Below are positions 17,069-25,177 of a stretch of DNA of 64,000 bases, piece after piece. A program made the position numbers and the translations under genes. The notes under the pieces were generated by a model. It searched no databases. It saw only the letters and a list, made by a program, of their open reading frames with translations, and was not told the DNA's origin. Positions within the stretch are counted from its first letter, which is position 1. Every line of letters begins with the position of its first letter. Source of the stretch: JAIBJN01 sp963811635 (GTDB lineage Bacteria > Actinomycetota > Thermoleophilia > Gaiellales > Gaiellaceae); NCBI GenBank assembly GCA_963811635.1, contig CAWESB010000013.1:124001-188000 (forward strand), given 5' to 3'.

Positions 17069-17968
17069 TCAGCGGAAGCCACCCCCGTTGTGCCCGGCCG
17101 TGGGAGGAGGAGCGACCGCGTAGCGGACGGCGCTGGCACCCAGCGTCCACTCGGCGACGACGAGGCGAGGGAGCTCGTGCAGGAAGCGCGAGCGGAGGGC
17201 GGGCTCGTCGCTCAGCCGGCGGTAGATGACCGGGAGGCGCAGGAGCGCGAAATGGTGGACGGGCACCCGCGCGAAGAAGTCCCGCGCGCGGCCCTCGCTA
17301 AGGACGCGGCGCGTGCGCGCGATCCCGTAGGCCATCCGGCGCTGCTGTCGCCGCAGGTCGGCGAACGTCTCGCGGTCGTGGTCGTGGTGGGCGTGGAAGC
17401 GCGGGTCGAAGACGAGCCGGTAGCCGGCGGCCGCGGCGTCGGCGCTGAAGGCGCCGTCCTCGCCGCCGTAGCTCTCGTCCCAGCGGAAGGGTGCGTCTCG
17501 CGGGACGGCGACGCAGTACGAGGAGAGGAACGGGACCTCGCGCGGCTGCCCCAGCGGGAGGAATGGCGTTTCGCACTGGAGGTGGGCGACCCAGCCCCAG
17601 GAGGTGCGGCTGTCGAACGTTCGCGCGCAGCCGATCAGCGCGCCCGGGTGTTCCTCGAGTGCGCGGGCAAGACCGGCGCCCCAGCCGTCCGCGGGGATGG
17701 CGTCCGCGTCAAGGAAGACGACGACCGGGGAGGCTGCCCGCTGCCAGCCGACGTTGCGGGCGCCCCCGGCGAAGGCGTGCTCCTCCAGCGAGACGACCGT
17801 GGCCCCCTCGCCCGCCGCGGCGGCAGCAGTGCCGTCGGTGGAGCAGTCGTCCACGACGATGATCTCGGCGGGCGCCGGCGCCTGCGCTCTCAGCGCACGG
17901 ATGACGCGCCCGATCGTGCGCTCCGCGTTGTAGGCGGGGATGACGACCGTGAACGTGTCAGCGGACAT
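17069..17968 (-). CDS. GT2-family glycosyltransferase
   Basis: The 299-residue protein starts at ATG 17968 with the GT-A strand FTVVIPAYNAERTIGRVIRA. It continues with IIVVDDCSTDGTAAAA, GGARNVGWQRA, the metal-binding VVFLDADAIP and the ESYGGEDGAFSADAAAAGYR region with the catalytic ED. It overlaps the upstream VpsJ-like gene by 11 nt. Residues 200-290 carry basic, amphipathic helices, possibly membrane-associated. It is probably one of the sugar transferases assembling the repeat unit. Confidence 0.88.
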   Translation of the reverse strand: MSADTFTVVIPAYNAERTIGRVIRALRAQAPAPAEIIVVDDCSTDGTAAAAAGEGATVVSLEEHAFAGGARNVGWQRAASPVVVFLDADAIPADGWGAGLARALEEHPGALIGCARTFDSRTSWGWVAHLQCETPFLPLGQPREVPFLSSYCVAVPRDAPFRWDESYGGEDGAFSADAAAAGYRLVFDPRFHAHHDHDRETFADLRRQQRRMAYGIARTRRVLSEGRARDFFARVPVHHFALLRLPVIYRRLSDEPALRSRFLHELPRLVVAEWTLGASAVRYAVAPPPTAGHNGGGFR

Positions 17969-19127
17969 CGCCGAGGACCCTCTCCCGCAGCGCGAGCGAG
18001 TCCGCGAGGAACTTCGCCGCCCAGTTCGGATACTGCAGCGGCGCGTACCGGCCGTAGATCGGGAACGAGCCCGGCACCGCGCCGTCCACCGCCTGCCAGC
18101 TCGAGCGCGACTGGAACGCGGCGGCCTGCTCGATCGCCTCGATCCCCGCCTGCCGCAGGATGACGTCCCCGGTCTCCTGGAAGAGCCGGAGCCAGACGCC
18201 GCCGGTCTGCGCGAGCCCGGTGACGCACACCCAGTCCCCGCCGGGGCTCCAGTCCCGCTCGTAGGTCCCTGGGAGGCGCCCGAGCCGGCGGAAGACGCCG
18301 AGCATGGCATGGGCCGTGCGCACCGCGCCTTCGAGGTAGCGCTGGTCTTCGAGCAGCACCGCGCTCTCGAGGAGGCCGCGCATCGTGTAGGCGAGGCCGT
18401 GGCTGTTCGGGAGCTCCCCCGCACGGAAGTTGCACCACTCGAACCAGCCGTTCTCCTGCTGGGTGGAGAGGACCCAGTCGAGGTTGCGGACAGCCGCGGT
18501 GCGGAGCTCCTCGTCCCCGGTCGCCTGGAAGAGCCTCAGCAGCGCCCAGTCGACGCGCGAGTGATAGGTGTGCGGATTCGCGGCGAGCGTGTGCTCGCCC
18601 TGCCACGTGCCGTCGTCGTGCTGGACGCGCGCGAGGAAGTGCCCTGCGCGCCGCCCGGCCTCGAGCCAGTGGTCGTCGCCGAAGGTCTCGTGCAAGTCGA
18701 CCCAGCCGAAGATGACCATGCCGGTGTTGAACACGACCGACCTCGTCGGCGGGGACACGAAGGCGCCTTCCATGACGCCTCCGTCCGGGTTCTGCACCTC
18801 GACCTCCCAGTCCCCCAGCTCCCGGGCGCGCACGCGCAGCGAGTCGTCGCCTGTCTTGGCGGCGTGCTCGAGCAGCGTCCCGATGATGTAGCCGGTCGTC
18901 TCCGGGTAGGCGGGGAGCCAGCCGTGCAGGAGCGAGTAGCCCTTCGAAGAGCCGCGGCGATCCGTCACGTCATGGGTCAGGCAGAGCCAGTCGATCGCCG
19001 CCTGGAGCGCGCCGTCGGGGACGCCGCCTCCGTTCTGCGAGGCTCCGAACGAACGGCGAACCGTGTCCGAGGCGGACAGATAGGGCAGCGCGACGGTGCG
19101 CCGCAGGAGGTCCGTCGCCGCGTTCAC
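17958..19127 (-). CDS. Alpha/alpha-toroid polysaccharide biosynthesis protein (VpsJ-like)
   Basis: The 389-residue protein uses GTG 19127, overlapping the WecG-like stop (GTGA). It shows repeated helical hairpins with recurring small-Gly-Trp segments (AAIDWLCLTHD, TTGYIIGTLLEHA, VIFGWVDLHETFGDDHWLEAG, RRAGHFLARVQHDDGTW, DWVLSTQQENGWFEW), the pattern of a six-hairpin (alpha/alpha)6 barrel. Similar proteins are annotated VpsJ-like or terpene-cyclase-like in exopolysaccharide loci. The soluble sequence has no signal peptide, so a cytoplasmic role on a lipid-linked or nucleotide-linked sugar is likely; lyase, epimerase and hydrolase activities are all possible. Confidence 0.6.
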   Translation of the reverse strand: MNAATDLLRRTVALPYLSASDTVRRSFGASQNGGGVPDGALQAAIDWLCLTHDVTDRRGSSKGYSLLHGWLPAYPETTGYIIGTLLEHAAKTGDDSLRVRARELGDWEVEVQNPDGGVMEGAFVSPPTRSVVFNTGMVIFGWVDLHETFGDDHWLEAGRRAGHFLARVQHDDGTWQGEHTLAANPHTYHSRVDWALLRLFQATGDEELRTAAVRNLDWVLSTQQENGWFEWCNFRAGELPNSHGLAYTMRGLLESAVLLEDQRYLEGAVRTAHAMLGVFRRLGRLPGTYERDWSPGGDWVCVTGLAQTGGVWLRLFQETGDVILRQAGIEAIEQAAAFQSRSSWQAVDGAVPGSFPIYGRYAPLQYPNWAAKFLADSLALRERVLGDVR

Positions 19128-19858
19128 TGCGGGCGGCGGCGGCCCGAGACGAGCTCGCGGGCGAGCAGGCCCGCGAAGCGGAGATTCGTGCGCAGGTAGC
19201 GCGGCCCCAGGCGGCGCGGCTCCTGCACGAAGCGGTAGAACCACTCGAGGCCCAGCCGCTGCATCGACGCCGGCGCGCGCTTCGTCACGCCGGCGACGAT
19301 GTCGATCGACCCGCCGACGCCCATGGAGAAGGGGACGCCCAGGTCGGCGGCGTGCTCTGCGAGCCAGTACTCCTTGCGCGGGGAGGTCATGGCGACGAGG
19401 AGGATGTGCGGCTCGGCCTCCCGGACGAGGGCGCAGATCTCCACGCTCTTCTCGTCGGCGAAGTAGCCGTGGTGCGAGCCGGCGACGACGAGTCCCGGGT
19501 AGAGCTCGCCCAGCCGTTCGATCGCGGTCGCAAGCACGTCCTCCTTCGCGCCGAGGACGTAGACACGGTAGCCGCGCTCCTGGGCCAGCTCGAGCAGCCG
19601 GAACATCAGGTCGATGCCGGTGACTCGCTCGGGAAGCGGGTCGCCCAGCAGGCGCGAGGCCCAGACGAGGGGCTGGCCGTCGACGCTGACGAGCTCGCAG
19701 CGCTCGACGATCTCGCGCAGCCGCAGGTTCTCGCGGAGAGCGACCACCTTGGCGACGTTGACCGCCACGTGCTGGGCGGGGCCGCCCGACTCGATGATCT
19801 CCGCGCACCGGCGCACCGTCTGGTCCATGTCGAGCCGGTCGATGTCGCAGCCGACCAC
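19124..19858 (-). CDS. WecG/TagA/CpsF-family glycosyltransferase
   Basis: The 244-residue protein has the GT26 family hallmarks: VNVAKVVALRENLRLREIV, ELVSVDGQPLVWASRLLG, RVTGIDLMFRLLELA, YRVYVLGAKEDVLATA, HGYFADEKSVEICAL, the MTSPRKEYWLAEHA block and GVGGSIDIVAG near the C-terminus. GTG 19858 is the only standard start in the short open frame, 63 nt after the wecB stop, and it lacks a clear ribosome site; the frame continues upstream to a stop at 19919-19921, including an in-frame ATT. The family transfers ManNAc or ManNAcA to a GlcNAc-PP-lipid. This fits the UDP-GlcNAc 2-epimerase encoded just upstream. Confidence 0.87.
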   Translation of the reverse strand: MVGCDIDRLDMDQTVRRCAEIIESGGPAQHVAVNVAKVVALRENLRLREIVERCELVSVDGQPLVWASRLLGDPLPERVTGIDLMFRLLELAQERGYRVYVLGAKEDVLATAIERLGELYPGLVVAGSHHGYFADEKSVEICALVREAEPHILLVAMTSPRKEYWLAEHAADLGVPFSMGVGGSIDIVAGVTKRAPASMQRLGLEWFYRFVQEPRRLGPRYLRTNLRFAGLLARELVSGRRRPQ

Positions 19859-19921
19859 GCTGGGCCCGGTCTCGAGGCGTCGAGGAATGCGGCAGGACGA
19901 GGATCTCGCTTCCGCTCGTCA

Positions 19922-21037
19922 TCAGGCGCTCGAGGCGACCGGCTCGCGGGACGACGCCAGGGCCGAGCCGAGGACGTCGGCGACGCGCTCGGCGGCCCTG
20001 CCGTCCCAGAGGGGGATGGCCCGGGGGGCGCGAGCCTCGACGGCGAGCTCGATGTCGCCGATGGCGGCCGGGTCCTCGCCGATGAGCGTGTTCGTTCCCT
20101 GGGTGATCGTGATCGGACGCTCCGTGCTCGCGCGCAGCGTGTAGCAGGGGACGCCCAACGCTGCGGCCTCCTCCTGGACGCCGCCCGAGTCGGTGACGAT
20201 CAGGCCGGCCGCGCACTGGAGCGAGAGAAAGTCGAGGTAGCCCAGCGGGTCGAGGCAGATGACGCCGGCGCGCTCGAGCCGGTCGAGGCCCTCGCCGGAG
20301 GCGAGGCGCGCCCGGGTGCGCGGGTGGATGGGGAAGACGACCCGCATGCGCCGGCCGAGCTCGGCGAGCGCGGTCACGATCCCGCGCAGGCGGTCCTCCA
20401 CGTCGACGTTCGACGGGCGATGCAGCGTCACGAGGGCGTAGTCGCCCTCGTCGGCCCCGAGGCCCGCCCAGGCCTGCCGTTCGCGCGCGTCGCGCTCGAG
20501 GCGCCGCAGCGTGTCGATCATCGTGTTCCCGACGTAGTGGATCCGGTCGGCGGGGATGCCCTCGGCGACAAGGTTCTCGTTCGCCTCGGGGCTGTGGGTG
20601 AAGAGGAAGTCGGAGAGCCGGTCGGTGAGGACACGGTTCTGCTCCTCGGGCATCGACCAGTCGCCGGAGCGCAGGCCGGACTCGATGTGGGCGACGGGCA
20701 CCCCGAGCTTGGCGGCCGCCAGCGAGCAGGCGAGGGTCGCGTTGACGTCGCCGCTGACGACGACGAGCTCGGGCGGGTCCTCCAGGAGCACCCGTTCGAA
20801 CGCGACGAGCGTGAAGCCGGTTTGCTCGCCGTGGGAGCCGGAGCCGATGCCGAGGAAGCGGTCGGGCTTCGGGAAGCCGAGGTCGTCGATGATCTCCGTG
20901 GACAGGCGCTCGTCGTAGTGCTGGCCCGTGTGGACGACGAGCTGGCGGAAGTGCCCGCGGCTGCGCGTCGCCTCGATGACCGGCGCCATCTTGACGAAGT
21001 TGGGTCGGGCTCCGACTGCAAAGACGACCGAAGTCAT
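19922..21037 (-). CDS. wecB: UDP-N-acetylglucosamine 2-epimerase (non-hydrolysing)
   Basis: The 371-residue protein matches family length. Conserved blocks are VGARPNFVKMAPV, VHTGQHYDERL, GDVNATLA, HIESGLRSGDWSMPEEQNR with the catalytic acid/base region, and TDSGGVQEEAAALGVPCYTL near the C-terminus. It interconverts UDP-GlcNAc and UDP-ManNAc in the cytoplasm, supplying ManNAc for the WecG/TagA enzyme encoded downstream. It lies 40 nt after the glycosylphosphotransferase gene in the same operon. Confidence 0.93.
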   Translation of the reverse strand: MTSVVFAVGARPNFVKMAPVIEATRSRGHFRQLVVHTGQHYDERLSTEIIDDLGFPKPDRFLGIGSGSHGEQTGFTLVAFERVLLEDPPELVVVSGDVNATLACSLAAAKLGVPVAHIESGLRSGDWSMPEEQNRVLTDRLSDFLFTHSPEANENLVAEGIPADRIHYVGNTMIDTLRRLERDARERQAWAGLGADEGDYALVTLHRPSNVDVEDRLRGIVTALAELGRRMRVVFPIHPRTRARLASGEGLDRLERAGVICLDPLGYLDFLSLQCAAGLIVTDSGGVQEEAAALGVPCYTLRASTERPITITQGTNTLIGEDPAAIGDIELAVEARAPRAIPLWDGRAAERVADVLGSALASSREPVASSA

Positions 21038-21077
21038 GACGTGTTACCCGGGCTAAGTGTGACGGAGGATTCGGGAG

Positions 21078-22598
21078 CTAGCAGGCCCGCGACCTGATGA
21101 GCGCGGGGAACGTGCGGATGATCAGCTTGAGGTCGTTCAGGAGCGACCACGTGGTGACGTAGACGTAATCCAGGCGGACCATCTCCTCGAAGGGGATGTC
21201 GTCGCGCCCCAGAACCTGCCACAGGCCCGTCACGCCCGGCTTCAGGTTGAGCCGTTGCCGGCGCCAGTCGACGACGTGCTGGTCCTCCTCCAGGATGAGC
21301 GGCCTCGGCCCGACGAGGCTCATCTCGCCCTTGACGACGTTGAGGAGCTGCGGCAGCTCGTCGATCGAGAAGCGGCGCAGGAACCTCCCGGAGCGCGTCA
21401 CGCGCGGGTCGTTCGGGATCTTGAACATGCGCGGGTCGCCGTTGCCGTGCTTGTTCAGGGCGGCGTAGTCCCGCTTCCGCGAGTCGGCGTCCGCGTCCAT
21501 CGTGCGGAATTTCAGGATCTCGAACGTCTTGTCGGCGGAGCCCATCCGCAGCTGGCGGAAGAAGACCGGGCCCTTCGAGTCGAGCTTGATCCAGACGGCC
21601 ACGGCGAGGAAGAGCGGCGCGAGGATGACCAGGCCGGTGATCGAGAGCACGAGGTCCATCGACCGCTTCATCACCCGCGACGAGCGCGAGAGGCGCAGCG
21701 CCGGGAGCCCGATGAGCGGGAGGCCCTCGGCGGTGTGGATGCCGATGTTCGTCCCGATCACCTCGAAGAAGCGTGGGACGAGGTCGATCTGGATGTCGAG
21801 ATCCTTGAGCGACCGGATGAGGTCGAGCATCTCCTCGTGCGAGTCGTTCGAGAAGGCGACGATGACGCGCTCGACGTCCAGGATCTGGACCATCTGCGGC
21901 AGCTGCCGGAGCCCGCCGAGGAGCGCGACGTCGTTGAGGCTCTCGGCGCGGTCCTTGGGCTGGTCGTCGACGAAGCCGACGAGGTTGAGCCCGTATTCGG
22001 GGTGGTGGCGCAGCTTCTTCGCGACCAGCTGCCCGACGTCGCCGGCGCCGACGATGATCGTGTTCTGCACGTAGGCGAGATGGCGCCGGGCCACGCCGCG
22101 CGCGATCGCCCGGCTGACCGTGATGGCGGCGATCGCGAAGAGCCAGAAGCCGAGCAGGCGCGCGAAGCCGGGATCGGCCTTGTGGGTGACCGTGGCGAAC
22201 GCGAAGAAGAGCCAGCTCCCGACCGTGACCAGGTGCAGGACGCCGACGAGGTCGTCGGCGGTGGAGTGGTCGGTGCGCTCCTCGTCGTAGTCGTACAGGC
22301 CGTAGAGCTTTGCCACGATCACCCAGGCCGGCAGGCTCAGGCAGAAGGCGAGCAGCTCCACCTGCGTGCTGACTGCGTCGGAGCGGCCGGGGGAGTCGAA
22401 GATGAGCGTGGATGCGATCGCCGCGACGGTCAGGCCGACGAGGTCTGCGATGACCAGCATCCGGCGCACGAGCCAGCCGCGGCGCATCCGCACCGCGCTC
22501 GTGCGCCGCTGCTCCAGGATCTGAAGCGTGCGCGTATCGAGAGACGCCGGCATTTCGGTAGCCGCCGCCGTGCCTACGTGAGGCTCGACCGTCCTCAT
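21078..22598 (-). CDS. Polyprenyl glycosylphosphotransferase (exopolysaccharide initiating enzyme)
   Basis: The 506-residue protein has four to five N-terminal membrane spans. A cytoplasmic Rossmann-like (CoA-binding-like) domain follows (TIIVGAGDVGQLVAKKLRHH). The C-terminal bacterial sugar transferase domain contains KRSMDLVLSITGLVILAPLF, VFFRQLRMG, FEILKFRTM, LRRFSIDELPQLLNVVKGEM and SLVGPRP. This is the WcaJ/CpsE/WbaP-type enzyme that loads sugar-1-phosphate onto undecaprenyl phosphate and starts repeat-unit synthesis. It is the first gene of the long leftward operon, with a candidate operator directly before its ATG. Confidence 0.92.
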   Translation of the reverse strand: MRTVEPHVGTAAATEMPASLDTRTLQILEQRRTSAVRMRRGWLVRRMLVIADLVGLTVAAIASTLIFDSPGRSDAVSTQVELLAFCLSLPAWVIVAKLYGLYDYDEERTDHSTADDLVGVLHLVTVGSWLFFAFATVTHKADPGFARLLGFWLFAIAAITVSRAIARGVARRHLAYVQNTIIVGAGDVGQLVAKKLRHHPEYGLNLVGFVDDQPKDRAESLNDVALLGGLRQLPQMVQILDVERVIVAFSNDSHEEMLDLIRSLKDLDIQIDLVPRFFEVIGTNIGIHTAEGLPLIGLPALRLSRSSRVMKRSMDLVLSITGLVILAPLFLAVAVWIKLDSKGPVFFRQLRMGSADKTFEILKFRTMDADADSRKRDYAALNKHGNGDPRMFKIPNDPRVTRSGRFLRRFSIDELPQLLNVVKGEMSLVGPRPLILEEDQHVVDWRRQRLNLKPGVTGLWQVLGRDDIPFEEMVRLDYVYVTTWSLLNDLKLIIRTFPALIRSRAC

Positions 22599-22602
22599 CT
22601 AC

Positions 22603-22630
22603 GTGGTACACCCCCTGGGCTCGGTACCAC
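22603..22630. promoter_or_regulatory. Inverted repeat before the glycosylphosphotransferase start
   Basis: Arms GTGGTAC (22603-22609) and GTACCAC (22624-22630) are perfect inverted repeats with centres 21 bp apart, two helical turns. They end 4 bp before the start codon at 22598. The position suits a dimeric repressor site or a 5'-UTR hairpin masking the ribosome site. Function is inferred. Confidence 0.35.
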
Positions 22631-22832
22631 ACCCCGTACTTGCCGCTTTCACCACTTCCCCTAGTGAGATCGACTGGCGCCTCCCGGATGCTCGCTTCTC
22701 CCGAACGAACATTGGGCTTCTCCGACGCTACAAGCGCTGGCGCATGCCAGCAATGAACGAATGGACGGCCTAGGCTCTCCTTTCCTTCCCTGACGCTGGA
22801 CTTTCGGCTAGGACCCATCCTGACACGTCCTC

Positions 22833-22852
22833 AGCACTCTTGCTGGAGTGCT
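22833..22852. repeat. Inverted repeat before the nucleotidyltransferase gene
   Basis: AGCACTC and GAGTGCT form a perfect 7-bp stem around a 6-nt loop, ending 15 bp before ATG 22868. It may be an operator or 5'-UTR hairpin. The rest of the 269-bp divergent region (22599-22867) shows no clear promoter pair; it is less GC-rich than the genes around it. Confidence 0.35.
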
Positions 22853-22867
22853 TGACCACTCTCAATC

Positions 22868-23899
22868 ATGCCCGCTGAGCCGCCACCAGCCCACACCGCC
22901 GCCGAGCCGATCTGGGCCGGCGTCGACCGGCTCCTCGCCAGGGGCGTGGAGCCGGGCCTCGCCTTCCACCGGCTCGAGCCGCTCGCCGCCCGCCGCCTGC
23001 GAGCGCTCGGGGAGGAGCCGCCCGAGGAGCTGGTCGAGACTGAACGCCTCGGCACGGCCTTCGCGCTCGCCGCCGGTGTGCACCTCGCTCGTGCGCGCGC
23101 CGCGGTCGACGGCCCGCTTCTCGTCGTCAAGGGGCCCGAGCTCGCGGCCCTCTACCCCGACCCCACGCTGCGGATCTCGCGCGATCTCGACCTCGTCGTG
23201 CCGGATCCCGAGGCCGCGCAGCGCGCCCTCGTGGCCGCGGGCTTCGTGGAGTCGGGCGATCCGGACTTCTACGCGCGGGCGCCACACCTGCTGCCACTTG
23301 CGTGGCCGGGGCTCCCGGTCGAGCTGGAGGTGCACGGCAGCCCGAACTGGCCGCTGCGCGCCGACCCGCCGACGGCCGCGGAGCTGCTGGAGGGCGCGGT
23401 GCCGTCGGCCTCCGGGGTGGACGGCGTCCTCGCGCCCGCGCCCGACAAGCACGTGCTCATCCTGGCCGCGCACGCGTGGACGCACGGCCCGCTCGCCCGC
23501 GCCCGCGACCTGCTCGACGTGGCGCTGATGACCCGAGCCGCGGACCCGGCCGCGGTCGACCGGCTCGCCCGGACGTGGGCGATCGAGAAGCTCTGGCGGA
23601 CGACGTCAGCGGTCGCCGAGGCGCTCTTCCTCGGCTCGCCGCCGCCCCGGCCGCTCCGCGGCTGGGCGAAGAACCTCGCCGAGGTACGGGAGCGGACCGT
23701 GCTCGAGCAGCACGTCGCCCGCTGGCGGTGCTGGTTCGACGCGTATCCGGCCGGGCCGGCGCTTCGCGCTTCGCTGGACGAGGTGCAGGAGGACCTCTCG
23801 CCGCAGCCCGGTGAGACGTGGGGCGCGAAGCTCCGCCGCTCGCGACGGGCGGTTCGCAACGCCTTCGCGCACAAGTCCGCCCACGACGACGGTTCCTAG
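22868..23899 (+). CDS. PF14907-type nucleotidyltransferase associated with the RiPP cluster
   Basis: The 343-residue protein has the family signature LLVVKGPELAALYPDPTLRI followed by the RDLDLVV Asp pair, the nucleotidyltransferase metal site. An HGS/LEVHG segment and a helical C-terminal half follow. It converges on the B2 gene with overlapping stops inside CTAG (23896-23899). Members of this family recur next to lasso-peptide clusters; in the pseudomycoidin system such an enzyme modifies the C-terminal residue of the peptide. The precursor here ends in Ser, so an analogous tailoring role is an attractive inference. Confidence 0.72.
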   Translation: MPAEPPPAHTAAEPIWAGVDRLLARGVEPGLAFHRLEPLAARRLRALGEEPPEELVETERLGTAFALAAGVHLARARAAVDGPLLVVKGPELAALYPDPTLRISRDLDLVVPDPEAAQRALVAAGFVESGDPDFYARAPHLLPLAWPGLPVELEVHGSPNWPLRADPPTAAELLEGAVPSASGVDGVLAPAPDKHVLILAAHAWTHGPLARARDLLDVALMTRAADPAAVDRLARTWAIEKLWRTTSAVAEALFLGSPPPRPLRGWAKNLAEVRERTVLEQHVARWRCWFDAYPAGPALRASLDEVQEDLSPQPGETWGAKLRRSRRAVRNAFAHKSAHDDGS

Positions 23900-24297
23900 G
23901 AGAAGCGGGCCAGCTCCTCGTGGGTGCCGCGGCCCGGAGGCGGGCCGACGTCGACGCCGCCCAGCTCCACCCACGCGTGGGCGTCCTTGTCGGCCGCCGT
24001 CTGCGGCAGGCCGATCACGAGCTCCGGCTCGTCACCCTGCTCGCGGAGGAGGCGGTAGAGGACGAGCGCGCTCACGAGGCAGCGGGGCTGGCGGGATCCC
24101 AGCCGGAGGCTGCGGTCGACCGCGCGCGAGAGCCGGTCGGGGGAGTGAGCGGCCTTCCGGGCCGCGGGGGCGCGGAGGCGGGCGACGAAGGCCGGCAGCT
24201 GCTCGCGGCGGAGCCCGACGAGCACGCGCGGGTACAACGTCCAGATCCGGAGGGCGAGCCCGGTCTTGGCGCGGGTGGAGAGCGGCGGCTCAGACAC
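23896..24297 (-). CDS. Lasso-peptide B2-type leader protease (transglutaminase-like)
   Basis: The 133-residue protein starts at GTG 24297, overlapping the kinase stop by 8 nt. It has the B2 triad: Cys in QPRCLVSALVLYRLL, His in DKDAHAWVELGG and Asp shortly after in VDVGPPPG. An N-terminal helical region of ~60 residues precedes it. B2 proteins cleave the precursor leader two residues after the conserved Thr when helped by the PqqD-like B1 protein. Length and motif order match stand-alone actinobacterial B2 proteins. It is the last gene of the leftward cluster. Confidence 0.82.
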   Translation of the reverse strand: MSEPPLSTRAKTGLALRIWTLYPRVLVGLRREQLPAFVARLRAPAARKAAHSPDRLSRAVDRSLRLGSRQPRCLVSALVLYRLLREQGDEPELVIGLPQTAADKDAHAWVELGGVDVGPPPGRGTHEELARFS

Positions 24298-25177
24298 CGG
24301 AGAGCACCAGGTCGACATCGTCGCCGAGCGAGTCGAGCGAGAGCGGGCGGCGGAAGCGGAAAGCCGGCACCGACGAGGCGAGGTCGGCGACGCCGGCGAA
24401 GGAGCGGGAGACGTCCTCCTCGGTCGGGAGCCGGAAGCTGAGGGCCCAGAGGTCGCGGATCGCCTCGGGCTGCTCGACCGCGGCGAGGCCCGGCTCTTCG
24501 GCCTCCTCCAGGAAGACGACCGCCCGGAGCGGCACCGGCGTGCAGTCGCCCGGCTCGCCGAGCGCGTAGTGGACGCGGTCGTCGCTCTCGCCGACACGGC
24601 GGGCGCGCGGGAGCTCGAGCGCGGACGCGACGTCGTGACGGACCCGCAGCATCGCGGGGCCGGGCACGACCGCGGGCTCGGGCCCGAGGGTGACGCACGA
24701 CGTGTCCTCGCTGAGCACGCGGTGCCCGGCGCGGTGGAAGGCGGCCGCCGCCGTCGTCTTCCCGTAGGTGCGGGGCGCGGCAAGCAGGAGGGCGCCGCCG
24801 TCGGCCTCGACAGCAGCGGCGTGGAGGGGCAGGTCGCCGCGGGCACTGAAGCAGAGGAGCGCCGGGATCCCCCAGAGCCGCTCCTCGGTGCGCAGGCCGC
24901 CGCCGGCGGGCACCTCGATCCGGTGTCCCTCGGGGTCGACCGCGAACCAGCCGCCGTCGCCAATCCAGAGCCGGAAGGCGCGGCCGTCCGCATAGAGCCT
25001 CGCCTCGAGGGGCAGCTCCGCGGTCGGCTGCCACTCGACGAGAAGCCGATCGTCCGGCCCCTCGCCTTCCCGTGCGGGCGCTGACACTTCGAGCGGCTCG
25101 CCCGAGCCTTCGCGCAGGTACGCGAACGGCAGCGACGATCGGACCTCGAACCCGTAGCAGGTGCCGACCGCCGTCAC
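24290..25177 (-). CDS. HPr-kinase-like RiPP (lasso peptide) kinase
   Basis: The 295-residue protein starts at GTG 25177, overlapping the cyclase stop (GTGA). The N-terminal half is beta-rich. The C-terminal half has the HPr kinase/phosphorylase-type core LPLHAAAVEADGGALLLAAP, an RTYGKTTAAAAF nucleotide loop and LSEDTSCVTL as the Walker-B-like strand. The loop's first Gly is replaced by Ala (AAPRTYGKT). Related kinases in lasso clusters, such as that of paeninodin, phosphorylate the side chain of a C-terminal Ser, and the precursor here ends Pro-Ser. Kinase family is supported; the substrate is inferred. Confidence 0.68.
   Translation of the reverse strand: MTAVGTCYGFEVRSSLPFAYLREGSGEPLEVSAPAREGEGPDDRLLVEWQPTAELPLEARLYADGRAFRLWIGDGGWFAVDPEGHRIEVPAGGGLRTEERLWGIPALLCFSARGDLPLHAAAVEADGGALLLAAPRTYGKTTAAAAFHRAGHRVLSEDTSCVTLGPEPAVVPGPAMLRVRHDVASALELPRARRVGESDDRVHYALGEPGDCTPVPLRAVVFLEEAEEPGLAAVEQPEAIRDLWALSFRLPTEEDVSRSFAGVADLASSVPAFRFRRPLSLDSLGDDVDLVLSGV

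Noticed and set aside
17958..20216. A 752-codon frame through the VpsJ-like and WecG-like genes
   Set aside because: Only the section from GTG 19127 has protein-like composition; the upstream section is a shifted reading of wecG and wecB.
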